This document shows, piece after piece, positions 40,218-49,197 of a DNA stretch of 64,000 bases. A model generated the notes under the pieces. It worked only from the letters and a program-made list of their open reading frames with translations. It was not told the DNA's origin and searched no databases. Source of the stretch: Lysinimonas soli (GTDB lineage Bacteria; Actinomycetota; Actinomycetes; Actinomycetales; Microbacteriaceae); assembly GCF_042655435.1 (NCBI RefSeq), contig NZ_JBHSMG010000006.1:36465-100464 (forward strand). The letters are read 5' to 3'. Position 1 is the stretch's first letter. Each line of letters begins with the position of its first letter. A program made the position numbers and the translations under genes.

Positions 40218-40927
40218 ACGACATCTCACCTCGCGCCGCCGCCCCGGCGAAGCGAAAGGGCGCGCTGCACTACGTCGGCGTCGGACTGAGCCTGGGCCTG
40301 ATGGGCCTGGTCGCGCTGATCGCCGTGCTGGTGATCGCGCTGCCCATGGTCAGCCACGCCACGCCGTACACCGTGCTGACCAGCTCGATGACGCCGAGCT
40401 ACCCGGCCGGAACGCTCGTCGTCGTGAAGTCGGTCGACGTGCATCAGATCCGGCTCGGCGACGTCATGACCTATCAGATCAAGTCGGGCCAGCCCGAGGT
40501 CGTCACCCATCGGGTCATCCGGATCATCGAGCCGACCACCCCCGGCGGCGAGCCGAGCTTCATCACGAAGGGCGATGCCAACTCGCTGCCCGACTCACCC
40601 GCGGTGAAGCCCGTGCAGGTGCGCGGCGTCGTCTGGTACGCCGTTCCCTACATCGGCTGGGTCAACAACGTCGTCAACGGCGGTCTGCGCAACGTGATCG
40701 TGCCCCTCGTGGCGGGCGTGCTGTTCCTCTACGCGGGGTTCATGATCGCCTCGGGTCTCGTCGAGGCGCGCCGCCGGAGGGCCGCGCGCACCTCCGCCGC
40801 GGCGTCGGTGGTGTCGGATGCCCCGGCGACCTCGGTACCGGTTGTGACCGCGGCGAGGGCCGAGGAATCGGTCGAGGAGGACCTCCACGACGAGGCGCGC
40901 GAACTCGTGGGGTCCCTGCGGTCGTAG
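40214..40927 (+). CDS. sipW: SipW-type signal peptidase I
   Basis: A 237-residue signal peptidase of the archaeal/ER class. After a first span (residues about 24-46) comes the nucleophile motif VLTSSMTPSYPAGTLVVVK. Then GDVMTYQIK and VVTHRVIRI follow, where His replaces the lysine base of LepB, and FITKGDAN closes the site. A second span (about residues 155-180) and an Ala/Glu-rich tail follow. It lies last in the cassette, as the dedicated processor of the three SipW-type signals upstream. It starts within the preceding stop (ATGA). Confidence 0.92.
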   Translation: MNDISPRAAAPAKRKGALHYVGVGLSLGLMGLVALIAVLVIALPMVSHATPYTVLTSSMTPSYPAGTLVVVKSVDVHQIRLGDVMTYQIKSGQPEVVTHRVIRIIEPTTPGGEPSFITKGDANSLPDSPAVKPVQVRGVVWYAVPYIGWVNNVVNGGLRNVIVPLVAGVLFLYAGFMIASGLVEARRRRAARTSAAASVVSDAPATSVPVVTAARAEESVEEDLHDEARELVGSLRS

Positions 40928-40945
40928 CCCCCCTGCGCGACCTCG

Positions 40946-40951
40946 TAGGGT
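40946..40951 (+). promoter_or_regulatory. -10 box, leaderless type, for glgP
   Basis: TAGGGT lies six bases before the GTG at 40,958 and just after the sipW stop. Confidence 0.5.
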
Positions 40952-40957
40952 GGGCAG

Positions 40958-43531
40958 GTGAAGGCCATCCGACGATTCACCGTCCGTACCGTCCTGCCCG
41001 ACAACCTCTCCGCGCTCGATGAGCTCGCCAGCAACCTGCGCTGGTCGTGGCATCAGCCCACGCTCGAGCTGTTCCGCGACATCGCCCCCGAGACCTGGGA
41101 CGAACAGGGCAAGGACCCGATCGGCCTGCTCGGCGAGATCGCGGCATCCCGGCTCGCCGAATTGTCCGCCGACGAGGCGTTCGTGGGCCGCGCGAACGCG
41201 TTGCGCGACGAGCTGCGCGACTACTTGAGCGCGCCGCGCTGGTTCCAGTCGCTCGAGGGGGAGGTGCCCGGCACGATCGCCTACTTCTCACCCGAGTTCG
41301 GCATCGCCGCGGCGCTACCTCAGTACTCGGGCGGGCTCGGGATCCTCGCGGGCGATCACCTCAAGACCGCCTCCGACCTCGGCGTGCCGATCGTGGGCGT
41401 CGGCCTCTTCTACCGCGCCGGCTACTTCCGTCAGTCGATCTCGCGCGACGGATGGCAGGAGGAGAGCTACCCGGTGCTCGATCCCGACGGTCTTCCGATG
41501 CGGGTGCTGCGGTATCCGGACGGGTCGGCGGCCCACGTCGTGCTCGCCCTGCCCGAGGGCCGCGCTCTGCACGCGCGGATCTGGCAGCTGGCCGTCGGGC
41601 GCGTCACCCTGCTGCTGCTGGACACCGACGTTCAGGAGAACGGCGAAGAACTGCGCGGGGTCACGGACCGGCTCTACGGCGGTGGCGGCGAGCACCGCCT
41701 GCTGCAGGAGCTGCTTCTCGGAATCGGCGGTGCTCGGGCCGTGAAGACCTACACCTCGCTCGCCGGAATCCCGGCGCCGCAGGTCTTCCACACCAACGAG
41801 GGCCACGCCGGATTCCTCGGGCTGGAGCGGGTCAGCGACCTGATCGGCAACGGACTGACCTTCGACGAGGCGCTCCAGGCCGTGCGCGCCGGCACGGTCT
41901 TCACGACCCACACGCCGGTTCCCGCGGGCATCGACCGCTTCGAGGCCTCGCTCGTGCGGCGCTACTTCTCGACCGAGCTGCTGCCGGGGGTCGACGTCGA
42001 CGACGTGCTCGCCCTGGGTGCCGAACCCGATGGGATGAACGCCGGCGCCCCCGACGCGTTCAACATGGCGGTCATGGGCCTGCGCCTCGCCCAGCGCGCC
42101 AACGGCGTCTCGAAACTGCACGGCGACGTGAGCCGCCACATGTTCGGGGCGCTCTGGCCGGGATTCGACGCGGATGACGTGCCGATCGGCTCCATCACCA
42201 ACGGGGTGCACGCCCCCACCTGGGTCGATCCGACGGTCTCGGCGGTCGCGGCCTCGCGGCTGGGCACCTCGGACACCACGGTGGCCGACTGGGCATCCGC
42301 CGCCGTGAGCGATGCCGAGCTGTGGGCCATGCGGGGTCGTCTGCGGTCGCAGCTCGTCGCGGATGCCCGGCGCCGTACCTCGGCGGCGTGGGCGGAGGAG
42401 AACCCCGGAGTGGGCGACCCCAGCTGGTTCGGCAGCCTGCTCGACCCGCAGATCCTCACGATCGGGTTCGCCCGACGGGTTCCCACCTACAAGCGGCTGA
42501 CGCTCATGCTGCACGACCCGCAGCGACTGCGGGCGCTGCTGACGCATCCGGAGCGGCCGGTGCAGATCGTCATCGCCGGCAAGTCGCATCCGGCCGACGA
42601 CGAGGGCAAGCGGCTGATCCAGCGGCTCGTCGAGTTCTCGCAGGAGGTCGACGTGCGCGAGCGCATCCACTTCCTGCCGAACTACGACATCGGCATGGCC
42701 CAGCTGCTCTACCCCGGCACCGACGTCTGGCTGAACAACCCGCTGCGGCCCCTCGAGGCCTGCGGGACCTCGGGGATGAAGGCCGCGCTGAACGGCTCGC
42801 TCAACCTGTCGATCCTCGACGGCTGGTGGAACGAGTACTACGACGAGGAGGACGGCTGGGCGATCCCCTCGGCCGACAGCGCCGGCGACGGGGCGGAGCG
42901 CGACGCGCTCGAGGCGGCGTCGATGTACGACCTCATCGAGCACCAGATCGCGCCGACCTTCTACGACCGAGGGGCCGACGGTGTGCCGACCCGATGGGTC
43001 GCGCACATCCGGCACACCCTCGCGACGCTGTCGCCGGAGCTCTCGGCGACCCGCATGGTGCGCGAGTACGTCGAGCAGCTGTACCTGCCCGCGGCGGCCG
43101 CCGAGCGGGCCATCAGCGCGAAGTCGTACCAGCCGGCCCGCGAACTGGCGGCCTGGAAGGCGCGCGTCGTCGCGGCCTGGCCCGGGGTGCACGTGACGCA
43201 CGTCGAGTCCGGGGGAGTGGACGCGGTGCCGCAGGTCGGGGAGCAGCTGCAGGTGCGCGCCTTCGTGCAGCTGGGCGGCCTGAGCCCTGACGACCTGGCG
43301 GTCGAGCTGGTCTACGGTCGCGCTCGCGACGGCGACGAGCTGGCCGAGGTGCGCACGATCGAACTGGAGCTGGACAGCGTGGATGCCGTGAGCTCCCCGG
43401 CGGCTCTTGCCACCTATGCGGGCACCGTGGCCCTCGACCGCTCGGGGAGCTTCGGCTACACCGTGCGGGTCGTCCCGCGGCATGCACTGCTCGCCTCGCC
43501 GGCCGAGCTCGGGCTGACCGCGGTGGCGTAG
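40958..43531 (+). CDS. glgP: Alpha-glucan (glycogen) phosphorylase
   Basis: An 857-residue GT35 phosphorylase of the short actinobacterial/thermophile type. It has ALDELASNLRWSWHQPT near the N-terminus, YFSPEFGIAAALPQYSGGLGILAGDHLK, FHTNEGHAGF and the PLP-lysine motif EACGTSGMKAALNGSLNLSILDGWW. It releases glucose-1-phosphate from glycogen ends. It completes a degradation set with glgX, opposite glgEB. It starts with a leaderless GTG. Confidence 0.95.
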   Translation: MKAIRRFTVRTVLPDNLSALDELASNLRWSWHQPTLELFRDIAPETWDEQGKDPIGLLGEIAASRLAELSADEAFVGRANALRDELRDYLSAPRWFQSLEGEVPGTIAYFSPEFGIAAALPQYSGGLGILAGDHLKTASDLGVPIVGVGLFYRAGYFRQSISRDGWQEESYPVLDPDGLPMRVLRYPDGSAAHVVLALPEGRALHARIWQLAVGRVTLLLLDTDVQENGEELRGVTDRLYGGGGEHRLLQELLLGIGGARAVKTYTSLAGIPAPQVFHTNEGHAGFLGLERVSDLIGNGLTFDEALQAVRAGTVFTTHTPVPAGIDRFEASLVRRYFSTELLPGVDVDDVLALGAEPDGMNAGAPDAFNMAVMGLRLAQRANGVSKLHGDVSRHMFGALWPGFDADDVPIGSITNGVHAPTWVDPTVSAVAASRLGTSDTTVADWASAAVSDAELWAMRGRLRSQLVADARRRTSAAWAEENPGVGDPSWFGSLLDPQILTIGFARRVPTYKRLTLMLHDPQRLRALLTHPERPVQIVIAGKSHPADDEGKRLIQRLVEFSQEVDVRERIHFLPNYDIGMAQLLYPGTDVWLNNPLRPLEACGTSGMKAALNGSLNLSILDGWWNEYYDEEDGWAIPSADSAGDGAERDALEAASMYDLIEHQIAPTFYDRGADGVPTRWVAHIRHTLATLSPELSATRMVREYVEQLYLPAAAAERAISAKSYQPARELAAWKARVVAAWPGVHVTHVESGGVDAVPQVGEQLQVRAFVQLGGLSPDDLAVELVYGRARDGDELAEVRTIELELDSVDAVSSPAALATYAGTVALDRSGSFGYTVRVVPRHALLASPAELGLTAVA

Positions 43532-43544
43532 CCGCCGTCGGGTA

Positions 43545-43565
43545 GCCGGCCGTCGCGTCGCCGGC
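43545..43565. terminator. Terminator candidate between convergent glgP and ybaK
   Basis: GCCGGC (43,545-43,550) and GCCGGC (43,560-43,565) form a short stem in the 40-bp gap between the converging stops. Confidence 0.4.
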
Positions 43566-43571
43566 GGGGCG

Positions 43572-44045
43572 TCAGCCCGTCGCGATCGCGGCGATCGTCG
43601 CCTCGGTCGCCCGCACCAGATCGGCCGGGGCGAGCTCGATGTCGAATCCGCGGCGCCCGCCGCTGACGAAGACGGTGTCCCAGAGCTCGACGGTCTCGTC
43701 GAGCACGGTCGGGTGCCGGGTCTTCTGCCCGATCGGGCTGATCCCGCCGACGACGTATCCGGTGCGCCGCTCGGCGACCGCCGGATCCGCCATGACCGCC
43801 CTCTTGCCGGCCACCGCGGCGGCGAGCCCCTTGAGGTCGAGCTTGCCGGTCACCGGAACCACTCCGACCACGAGCCGGCCGTCGACCTCGGCCAGCAGGG
43901 TCTTGAACACGCGATCCGGCTCGACGCCGAGCGCCTGCGCGGCCTCGAGGCCGAAGCTGATCGCGGTCGGGTCGTGCGCATAGGCGTGCTCGACGAAGGG
44001 GATGCCGGCGGCGACCAGGGCGACGGTCGCGGGTGTTCCGCTCAT
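43572..44045 (-). CDS. ybaK: YbaK-type Cys-tRNA(Pro) deacylase
   Basis: A 157-residue YbaK/EbsC protein. The family features are FGLEAAQALGVEPDRVFKTLLAEVDGRLVVGVVPVTGKLDLKGLAAAVAGKRAVMA and YVVGGISPIGQKTRHPTVLDE, with the conserved Lys in FKTL. It hydrolyses Cys mischarged on tRNA(Pro) by ProRS. ATG 44,045 lies five bases downstream of the stop of the DUF2510 gene, so the two form one unit. Confidence 0.93.
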   Translation of the reverse strand: MSGTPATVALVAAGIPFVEHAYAHDPTAISFGLEAAQALGVEPDRVFKTLLAEVDGRLVVGVVPVTGKLDLKGLAAAVAGKRAVMADPAVAERRTGYVVGGISPIGQKTRHPTVLDETVELWDTVFVSGGRRGFDIELAPADLVRATEATIAAIATG

Positions 44046-44050
44046 GAGCC

Positions 44051-44611
44051 TCAGGCGTTGGTCGAGTAGCCGCCGCCGTCGAGCTGGGAGGCCCAGATCG
44101 ACAACAGCACGATCCCCACGAAGAGGGCGATGGTCAGGAACGCGCAGATGAACCCGACCAGGATCCCCGCGATCGACAGGCCGCGACCGGTGGCGACCAC
44201 GCCCTCGGCGGCGAGCTGCTTCGAGCGCTGCAATCCGACGATCGAGACGATGCCGCCGGCCAGGGTGTTGAGCAGGAACGGGAAGAGGATCCCGCTCATC
44301 GACAGGATGAACCCGACGAGCGCGGTCGTGTTGCGTGCGGTCGGCGCCGGGGCGTATGCGGGTGGACCGCCGGGCGCGGTGCCGAGGGTGTACCCGGGCG
44401 GTGCGGCGGGCGGGGCGCTCGCCGGCGCGGTCGCCCACGCCGGAGCCGGGGCCGGCGCAGCGGCGAAGTCGGGCGACGGCGGCGGAACCGGGGCGAACGC
44501 GGGTGCCGACGGCCGCCGATGCGGCGACCAGCTCGTCCCGTCCCACCAGCGGTCCTGACCGGCGAACTCGGGATCGGGGTACCAGCCGGCGACGGGAAGA
44601 GGATCGGACAT
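44051..44611 (-). CDS. DUF2510/DUF4190 membrane protein
   Basis: A 186-residue protein. The N-terminal DUF2510 motif is GWYPDPEFAGQDRWWDGTSWSPH. A Pro/Ala-rich linker (about residues 34-90) is followed by a DUF4190-type pair of spans (ALVGFILSMSGILFPFLLNTLAGGIVSIVGLQRSKQ and GLSIAGILVGFICAFLTIALFVGIVLLSIW). Both domains are common in actinobacteria and of unknown function. It starts at a leaderless promoter and precedes ybaK. Confidence 0.85.
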   Translation of the reverse strand: MSDPLPVAGWYPDPEFAGQDRWWDGTSWSPHRRPSAPAFAPVPPPSPDFAAAPAPAPAWATAPASAPPAAPPGYTLGTAPGGPPAYAPAPTARNTTALVGFILSMSGILFPFLLNTLAGGIVSIVGLQRSKQLAAEGVVATGRGLSIAGILVGFICAFLTIALFVGIVLLSIWASQLDGGGYSTNA

Positions 44612-44617
44612 GAGGAG

Positions 44618-44623
44618 ATTTTA
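44618..44623 (-). promoter_or_regulatory. -10 box, leaderless type, for the DUF2510 gene
   Basis: TAAAAT on the minus strand lies six bases before the ATG at 44,611. Confidence 0.55.
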
Positions 44624-44653
44624 GTGGGCGCGACCGTGCCGAACGCGCCGCGC

Positions 44654-46699
44654 CTAGTGGGCGCGGAACAGCCGCATCGAGGTCGGCCCGACCTCGAGGT
44701 CCTCGCTCGGCACGTGCTCCGTCTCGACGCCGTGCAGGTCGTCGTGCGCGGAGTCCCAGAGCAGGGTGTATCCCGAGACGCCCTCGTGCTCCGGAAGGGT
44801 CACGGTGACGGTCGTCTCGAGCCCGTGCACCACGAGCAGGATGCGGTTGAACTCCTCGAACTCGGGGGTCGAGGCCGCCAGGAACTGCAGGGTGCGCTCG
44901 GCGGGGGAGTCCCAGTCCTCCTGCGACATCGACAGGCCCTGCTTGTTGTACCAGTCCATCTGGCTCGCGCTGGGCGTCGTCTCGCCGAAGCGCCCGTAGC
45001 GGACCGGGCGCAGGGCGGGATTCTCGCGGCGCAGCCGGATCAGCTGACGCACGACCGCCGCCAGCTCGCCCTGCCAGGGCTCGCGCTCCCAGCTGAGCCA
45101 GCTCAGCTCGTCGTCGTGGCAGTACGCGTTGTTGTTGCCGCGCTGGGTGCGGCCGAACTCGTCGCCCGCCGTCAGCATCGGGATGCCGGCGCTCAGCAGC
45201 AGGGTGCCGAGCAGGTTGCGCACGGCCTTGCGCCGCGTCGCGAGCACGACCGCATTCGGGGTGTCACCCTCCACGCCGTGGTTGAACGACTTGTTGTCGT
45301 TGGAGCCGTCGTGGTTGTTCTCGCCGTTGCCGATGTTGTGCTTGCGGTCGTACGACACGAGGTCGGCGGCCGTGAACCCGTCGTGCGCCGTGATGAAGTT
45401 GACGCTCGCGAGCGGGCCGCGCTCGAGTGAGAAGACGTGGTTCGATCCGGCCAGGCGGCGTGCCAGCGAGCCGATCCCCTCGCTGGGCAGGCCGGTGTCG
45501 CGGGCGGCCGCGATGTCGCGGAGCCAGAAGTTGCGCATCCGGTCGCGATAGCCGTCGTTCCACTCCGACCAGGGCTGCGGGAAGTTGCCGACCTGCCAGC
45601 CCCCCATCCCCACGTCCCAGGGCTCGGCGATGAGTTTGACGCCCTCGAGCTGCGGGTCGGCGGCGATCGCCGTGATGAGCGGATGCTGCGGATCGAACTC
45701 GGCCCCGGCATCCCTCGCCAGCGTGGCGGCCAGGTCGAAGCGGAAGCCGTCGACCTGCACCTCGTTCGCCCAGTAGCGCAGCGAGTCGAGCACGAGGCGC
45801 TGGGCGGCGGGCAGCGAGTAGTCGATCGTGTTGCCGCATCCGGTCGTGTCGAGGTAGCTGCCGTCCGGCAGATGACGGTAGTAGTGCGCGTCGTCGAGGC
45901 CGCGCAGCGAGCTGGTCGGGCCGCCGCGGCCCTCCTCGGCGGTGTGGTTGTAGACCACGTCGAGCACGACCTCGAGGCCCGCCTCGTGCAGCAGCCGCAC
46001 CATGCCCTTGAACTCGCGCAGCACGGCGCCCGTTCCGCCGAACTGGGCGGCCCGGCTCGCGTAGCCGGCGTGCGGGGTGAAGAAGTTGAGCGTGTTGTAG
46101 CCCCAATAGTTGACGAGCCCCATTTTCTGCAGGCGCTGCTCGCTGACCGCCTGATGGATCGGCAGCAGCTCGATCGTCGTGACGCCGAGGTCTTTCAGGT
46201 ACGCGATGGTCGACTCGTGGGCGAGGCCGGCGTAGGTTCCGCGCAGCTCTTCGGGCACCTCGGGGTTGAGCTTGGTGAGCCCCTTGACGTGCGCCTCGTA
46301 GATCACGGTGTGGTCGAGCGGGATGCCCGGCTTGCCGACTCCGCCCCAGTCGAACCAGCCGTCCTGCACGTAGCCGCGCCACTCGCCGTCGGGCGTGCGG
46401 GCCAGGCCCCGCGCGTAGGGGTCGAGCAGGTTGCGGCCGGGTTCGAAGGCGTGCATCGGACCGGTGGGCCCCTTGGCGCGGATCGCGTAGTAGGTGCCGG
46501 GTGACAGCGACCGCGTGGTCGCGCTCCAGACGTCGTACGCGTCCTTGCTGAGCGGGACGGTCTTCGAGACCCAGTTGGGGTCGCGGCCGTCGAAGATGCA
46601 GAGATCGATCGCGGTCGCGCTCGCGCTCCAGACCCGCAGCTCGCCGCCGCGGCTCGAGAGGTGCACCCCGAGGTTCCTCAGCGGGTCAGCGGGGGCCAT
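44654..46699 (-). CDS. glgX: Glycogen debranching enzyme GlgX
   Basis: A 681-residue GH13 isoamylase-type enzyme. After CBM48 (GGELRVWSASATAIDLCIFDG), the barrel shows VNYWGYNTLNFFTPHAGYA, DVVYNHTAEEGRGGPTSSLRG, VDGFRFDLAATLAR (nucleophile Asp), KLIAEPWDVGMGGWQVG (Glu) and FITAHDGFTAADLVSYD. It removes alpha-1,6 branches left by phosphorylase. A GTG 11 codons upstream is possible, but ATG 46,699 follows a leaderless -10. It is divergent from the cysteine desulfurase. Confidence 0.95.
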   Translation of the reverse strand: MAPADPLRNLGVHLSSRGGELRVWSASATAIDLCIFDGRDPNWVSKTVPLSKDAYDVWSATTRSLSPGTYYAIRAKGPTGPMHAFEPGRNLLDPYARGLARTPDGEWRGYVQDGWFDWGGVGKPGIPLDHTVIYEAHVKGLTKLNPEVPEELRGTYAGLAHESTIAYLKDLGVTTIELLPIHQAVSEQRLQKMGLVNYWGYNTLNFFTPHAGYASRAAQFGGTGAVLREFKGMVRLLHEAGLEVVLDVVYNHTAEEGRGGPTSSLRGLDDAHYYRHLPDGSYLDTTGCGNTIDYSLPAAQRLVLDSLRYWANEVQVDGFRFDLAATLARDAGAEFDPQHPLITAIAADPQLEGVKLIAEPWDVGMGGWQVGNFPQPWSEWNDGYRDRMRNFWLRDIAAARDTGLPSEGIGSLARRLAGSNHVFSLERGPLASVNFITAHDGFTAADLVSYDRKHNIGNGENNHDGSNDNKSFNHGVEGDTPNAVVLATRRKAVRNLLGTLLLSAGIPMLTAGDEFGRTQRGNNNAYCHDDELSWLSWEREPWQGELAAVVRQLIRLRRENPALRPVRYGRFGETTPSASQMDWYNKQGLSMSQEDWDSPAERTLQFLAASTPEFEEFNRILLVVHGLETTVTVTLPEHEGVSGYTLLWDSAHDDLHGVETEHVPSEDLEVGPTSMRLFRAH

Positions 46700-46706
46700 G
46701 CGCTCT

Positions 46707-46716
46707 AGGTTAGGTC
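46707..46716. promoter_or_regulatory. Overlapping divergent -10 boxes, glgX and cysteine desulfurase
   Basis: TAACCT on the minus strand (46,712-46,707) lies seven bases before the glgX ATG. TAGGTC on the plus strand (46,711-46,716) lies six bases before the GTG at 46,723. The two hexamers share two bases, so RNA polymerase can occupy only one at a time. Confidence 0.5.
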
Positions 46717-46749
46717 CTGCACGTGACGGCAATATTTCGGGAGGCGAGC

Positions 46750-47934
46750 GTGGCGATCTATCTGGATCACGCGGCGACCTCGCCGATGCGTCCCGAGGTG
46801 GTGGCCGCCTACACCGCGGCCCTGCCCCTGGTCGGCAACCCCTCGTCGATCCACGGGCAGGGGCAGGCCGCCCAGGAGCTGCTCGAACAGGGGCGCGACC
46901 GGGTCGCGGCCTCGCTCGGAGCCGACGGAGTCGAGGTCGTGCTGACCGCCGGGGGCACCGAGTCGGTGAACCTGGGGATCAAGGGGCTGTTCTGGGCCCG
47001 TGCCCCGCGTCGGCGCATCCTGGTCCCGCTCGCCGAGCACCACGCCACGATCGACTCGGTGGAGTGGCTCGCGGCACGGGAGGGCGCGGTGCTCGATTGG
47101 ATCGAGGTCGACGAGCTCGGCCGCATCCGACTCGACGCCCTCGAAGCGGCCCTCGCGGTGGGCGGCGACGACGTCGCGCTGGTCACCGCGCTGTGGGCCA
47201 ACAACGAGGTGGGGACCATCCAGCCCGTCGCCGAGATCGTCGCCGCCGCCGCGCGCTACGGGGTTCCCGTGCATCTGGACGCCATCGCCGCATACGGGCA
47301 ACTGCCGATCGACTTCCACGCCGTCGGGGCGGCCGCGCTGAGCGTCTCGGCGCACAAGATCGGTGGACCGGTCGGAGTCGGTGCCCTGCTGCTCGCGCGC
47401 TCGGCGAGCATCGAGCCGCTGGTGCACGGCGGCAACCAGCAGCGCGCCCGCTCCGGAACGCAGGATGCCGCCGGCGCCTCGGCGTTCGGCGTCGCGGCCG
47501 AGCTGGCGACCGCGTGCCTGGTCGAGCATGCCGCCCACCTGGCCGAGCTGCGCGACCGGCTGGTGGACGGCATCCGGGCCTCGGTCGACGGCGCCGTGCT
47601 GCGCGGCGACCCCGACCCGGCCGGCCGGCTGCCGGGCAACGCGCACTTCACCTTCGCCGGGTGCGAGGGCGACTCGCTGCTGTTCCTGCTCGACGTCGCC
47701 GGCTTCTCGGTCTCGACCGGCTCGGCCTGCCAGGCGGGAGTGCCCGAGGCCTCGCACGTGCTGCTCGCGATGGGGGTGAGCGAGGCGGATGCCCGCGGCG
47801 CCCTGCGCTTCACCCTCGGCCCCGAGACCACGGCCGCCGAGGTCGATGCGCTGCTCGCGGTGCTGCCGGGGGTCGTCGAGCAGGCGCGCGGCGCGGGGCT
47901 CGCCGGGCGTTCGCCGACGCTCGGGCGCCAGTAG
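46750..47934 (+). CDS. Cysteine desulfurase (NifS/IscS type)
   Basis: A 394-residue PLP enzyme beginning (GTG)AIYLDHAATSPMRPEVV. It has TAGGTESVNLGIKG, ANNEVGTIQPVAEI, the PLP lysine in SVSAHKIGGPVGVGALL and the catalytic Cys loop STGSACQAGVPEASHVL. It takes sulphur from cysteine as a persulfide. Directly before mnmA, its likely job is tRNA thiolation. Start 46,750 has a GGGAGG RBS; a leaderless GTG at 46,723 would add nine residues. Confidence 0.92.
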   Translation: MAIYLDHAATSPMRPEVVAAYTAALPLVGNPSSIHGQGQAAQELLEQGRDRVAASLGADGVEVVLTAGGTESVNLGIKGLFWARAPRRRILVPLAEHHATIDSVEWLAAREGAVLDWIEVDELGRIRLDALEAALAVGGDDVALVTALWANNEVGTIQPVAEIVAAAARYGVPVHLDAIAAYGQLPIDFHAVGAAALSVSAHKIGGPVGVGALLLARSASIEPLVHGGNQQRARSGTQDAAGASAFGVAAELATACLVEHAAHLAELRDRLVDGIRASVDGAVLRGDPDPAGRLPGNAHFTFAGCEGDSLLFLLDVAGFSVSTGSACQAGVPEASHVLLAMGVSEADARGALRFTLGPETTAAEVDALLAVLPGVVEQARGAGLAGRSPTLGRQ

Positions 47935-47987
47935 GGGCGGCGGCGCCCGCACCCGACGTCGCCCGACCTCGCCCGACGCGCCTCGCG

Positions 47988-47993
47988 TACCCT
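47988..47993 (+). promoter_or_regulatory. -10 box, leaderless type, for mnmA
   Basis: TACCCT lies seven bases before the ATG at 48,001. Confidence 0.5.
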
Positions 47994-48000
47994 GGAACCC

Positions 48001-49137
48001 ATGCGGGTACTTGCGGCGATGAGCGGCGGCGTCGACAGCGCCGTAGCCGCCGCGCGCGCGGTCGACGCCGGCCACGACGTCGTCGGGGTGCACCTCGCCC
48101 TGAACCGCAACCCGGGCACGCTGCGCACCGGAGCCCGTGGCTGCTGCACGATCGAGGATTCGATGGACGCGCGCCGCGCCGCGACCCGGCTCGGCATCCC
48201 GTTCTACGTCTGGGACTTCAGCGAGCGCTTCAAGGCCGACGTGATGGACGACTTCGTCGCCGAGTACGCCGCCGGCCGCACGCCCAACCCCTGCATGCGC
48301 TGCAACGAGCGCATCAAGTTCGCCGCCCTGCTCGAGAAGGCGCTCGCCCTCGGCTTCGACGCGGTCGCGACCGGCCACTACGCCGACATCGTCACGGTGA
48401 CGGGCCGCGACGGCGCCGAGCACCGTGAGCTGCACCGCGCCGCCGACTGGGCCAAAGACCAGAGCTACGTGCTGGGTGTGCTGACCGGCGAGCAGCTCGC
48501 GCATGCCATGTTCCCGCTCGGGGCCACCCCGTCGAAGGCCGAGGTGAGAGCCGAGGCAGCGGCCCGCGGGCTGACGGTCGCGCAGAAGCCCGACAGCCAC
48601 GACATCTGCTTCATCCCGGATGGCGACACCCGCGGCTTCCTGGCCGGCCGGGTCGGTGCCGTCGACGGCCCGATCGTCGACCGCGACGGGCGCCGCCTCG
48701 GCACCCACGCCGGAGCGGCCGCCTTCACGGTCGGGCAGCGCAAGGGGCTCAACATCGGCTTCCCGACGGACGATGGGCAGCCGCGCTTCGTGCTCGAGGT
48801 GCGCCCGGTGAGCAACGAGGTCGTCGTGGGGCCGCGCGAGGCGCTCGCGGTGACCGAGCTGGCCGGATCGCGGTACAGCTGGGCGGGTCTCGACCCGGTC
48901 GCGTCGGGCATCGCGGACGCCGCCGCCACCCCGTTCGCCTGCGAGGTGCAGGTGCGCGCCCACGCCGATCCGGTCGCGGCGACCGCCTCGCTGGTGGCCG
49001 GCGAACTCGTCATCTCGCTCGACGCCGCGCTGCTCGGCGTCGCCCCCGGCCAGACGGCGGTCCTCTACGTGGGTACCCGCGTGCTCGGCCAGTGCACGAT
49101 CGATCGCACGGTCTCCGCCGTGCCGGCCCGCACCTAG
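48001..49137 (+). CDS. mnmA: tRNA-specific 2-thiouridylase MnmA
   Basis: A 378-residue enzyme that makes 2-thiouridine at U34 of tRNA(Lys/Glu/Gln). The PP-loop is MSGGVDSAVAA. GARGCCTIEDSMDARRAA and FYVWDFSERFK follow, then the catalytic cysteines in NPCMRCNERIKF and SHDICFIPDGDTRGFL, and FTVGQRKGLNI. The beta-barrel domains follow. It pairs with the cysteine desulfurase upstream as sulphur donor. Confidence 0.96.
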   Translation: MRVLAAMSGGVDSAVAAARAVDAGHDVVGVHLALNRNPGTLRTGARGCCTIEDSMDARRAATRLGIPFYVWDFSERFKADVMDDFVAEYAAGRTPNPCMRCNERIKFAALLEKALALGFDAVATGHYADIVTVTGRDGAEHRELHRAADWAKDQSYVLGVLTGEQLAHAMFPLGATPSKAEVRAEAAARGLTVAQKPDSHDICFIPDGDTRGFLAGRVGAVDGPIVDRDGRRLGTHAGAAAFTVGQRKGLNIGFPTDDGQPRFVLEVRPVSNEVVVGPREALAVTELAGSRYSWAGLDPVASGIADAAATPFACEVQVRAHADPVAATASLVAGELVISLDAALLGVAPGQTAVLYVGTRVLGQCTIDRTVSAVPART

Positions 49138-49197
49138 CCGACCGGTCCCGGGCACGTCGCGCCGAGCGTCGCGCCAACCACCGCGCCAACCACCCCG

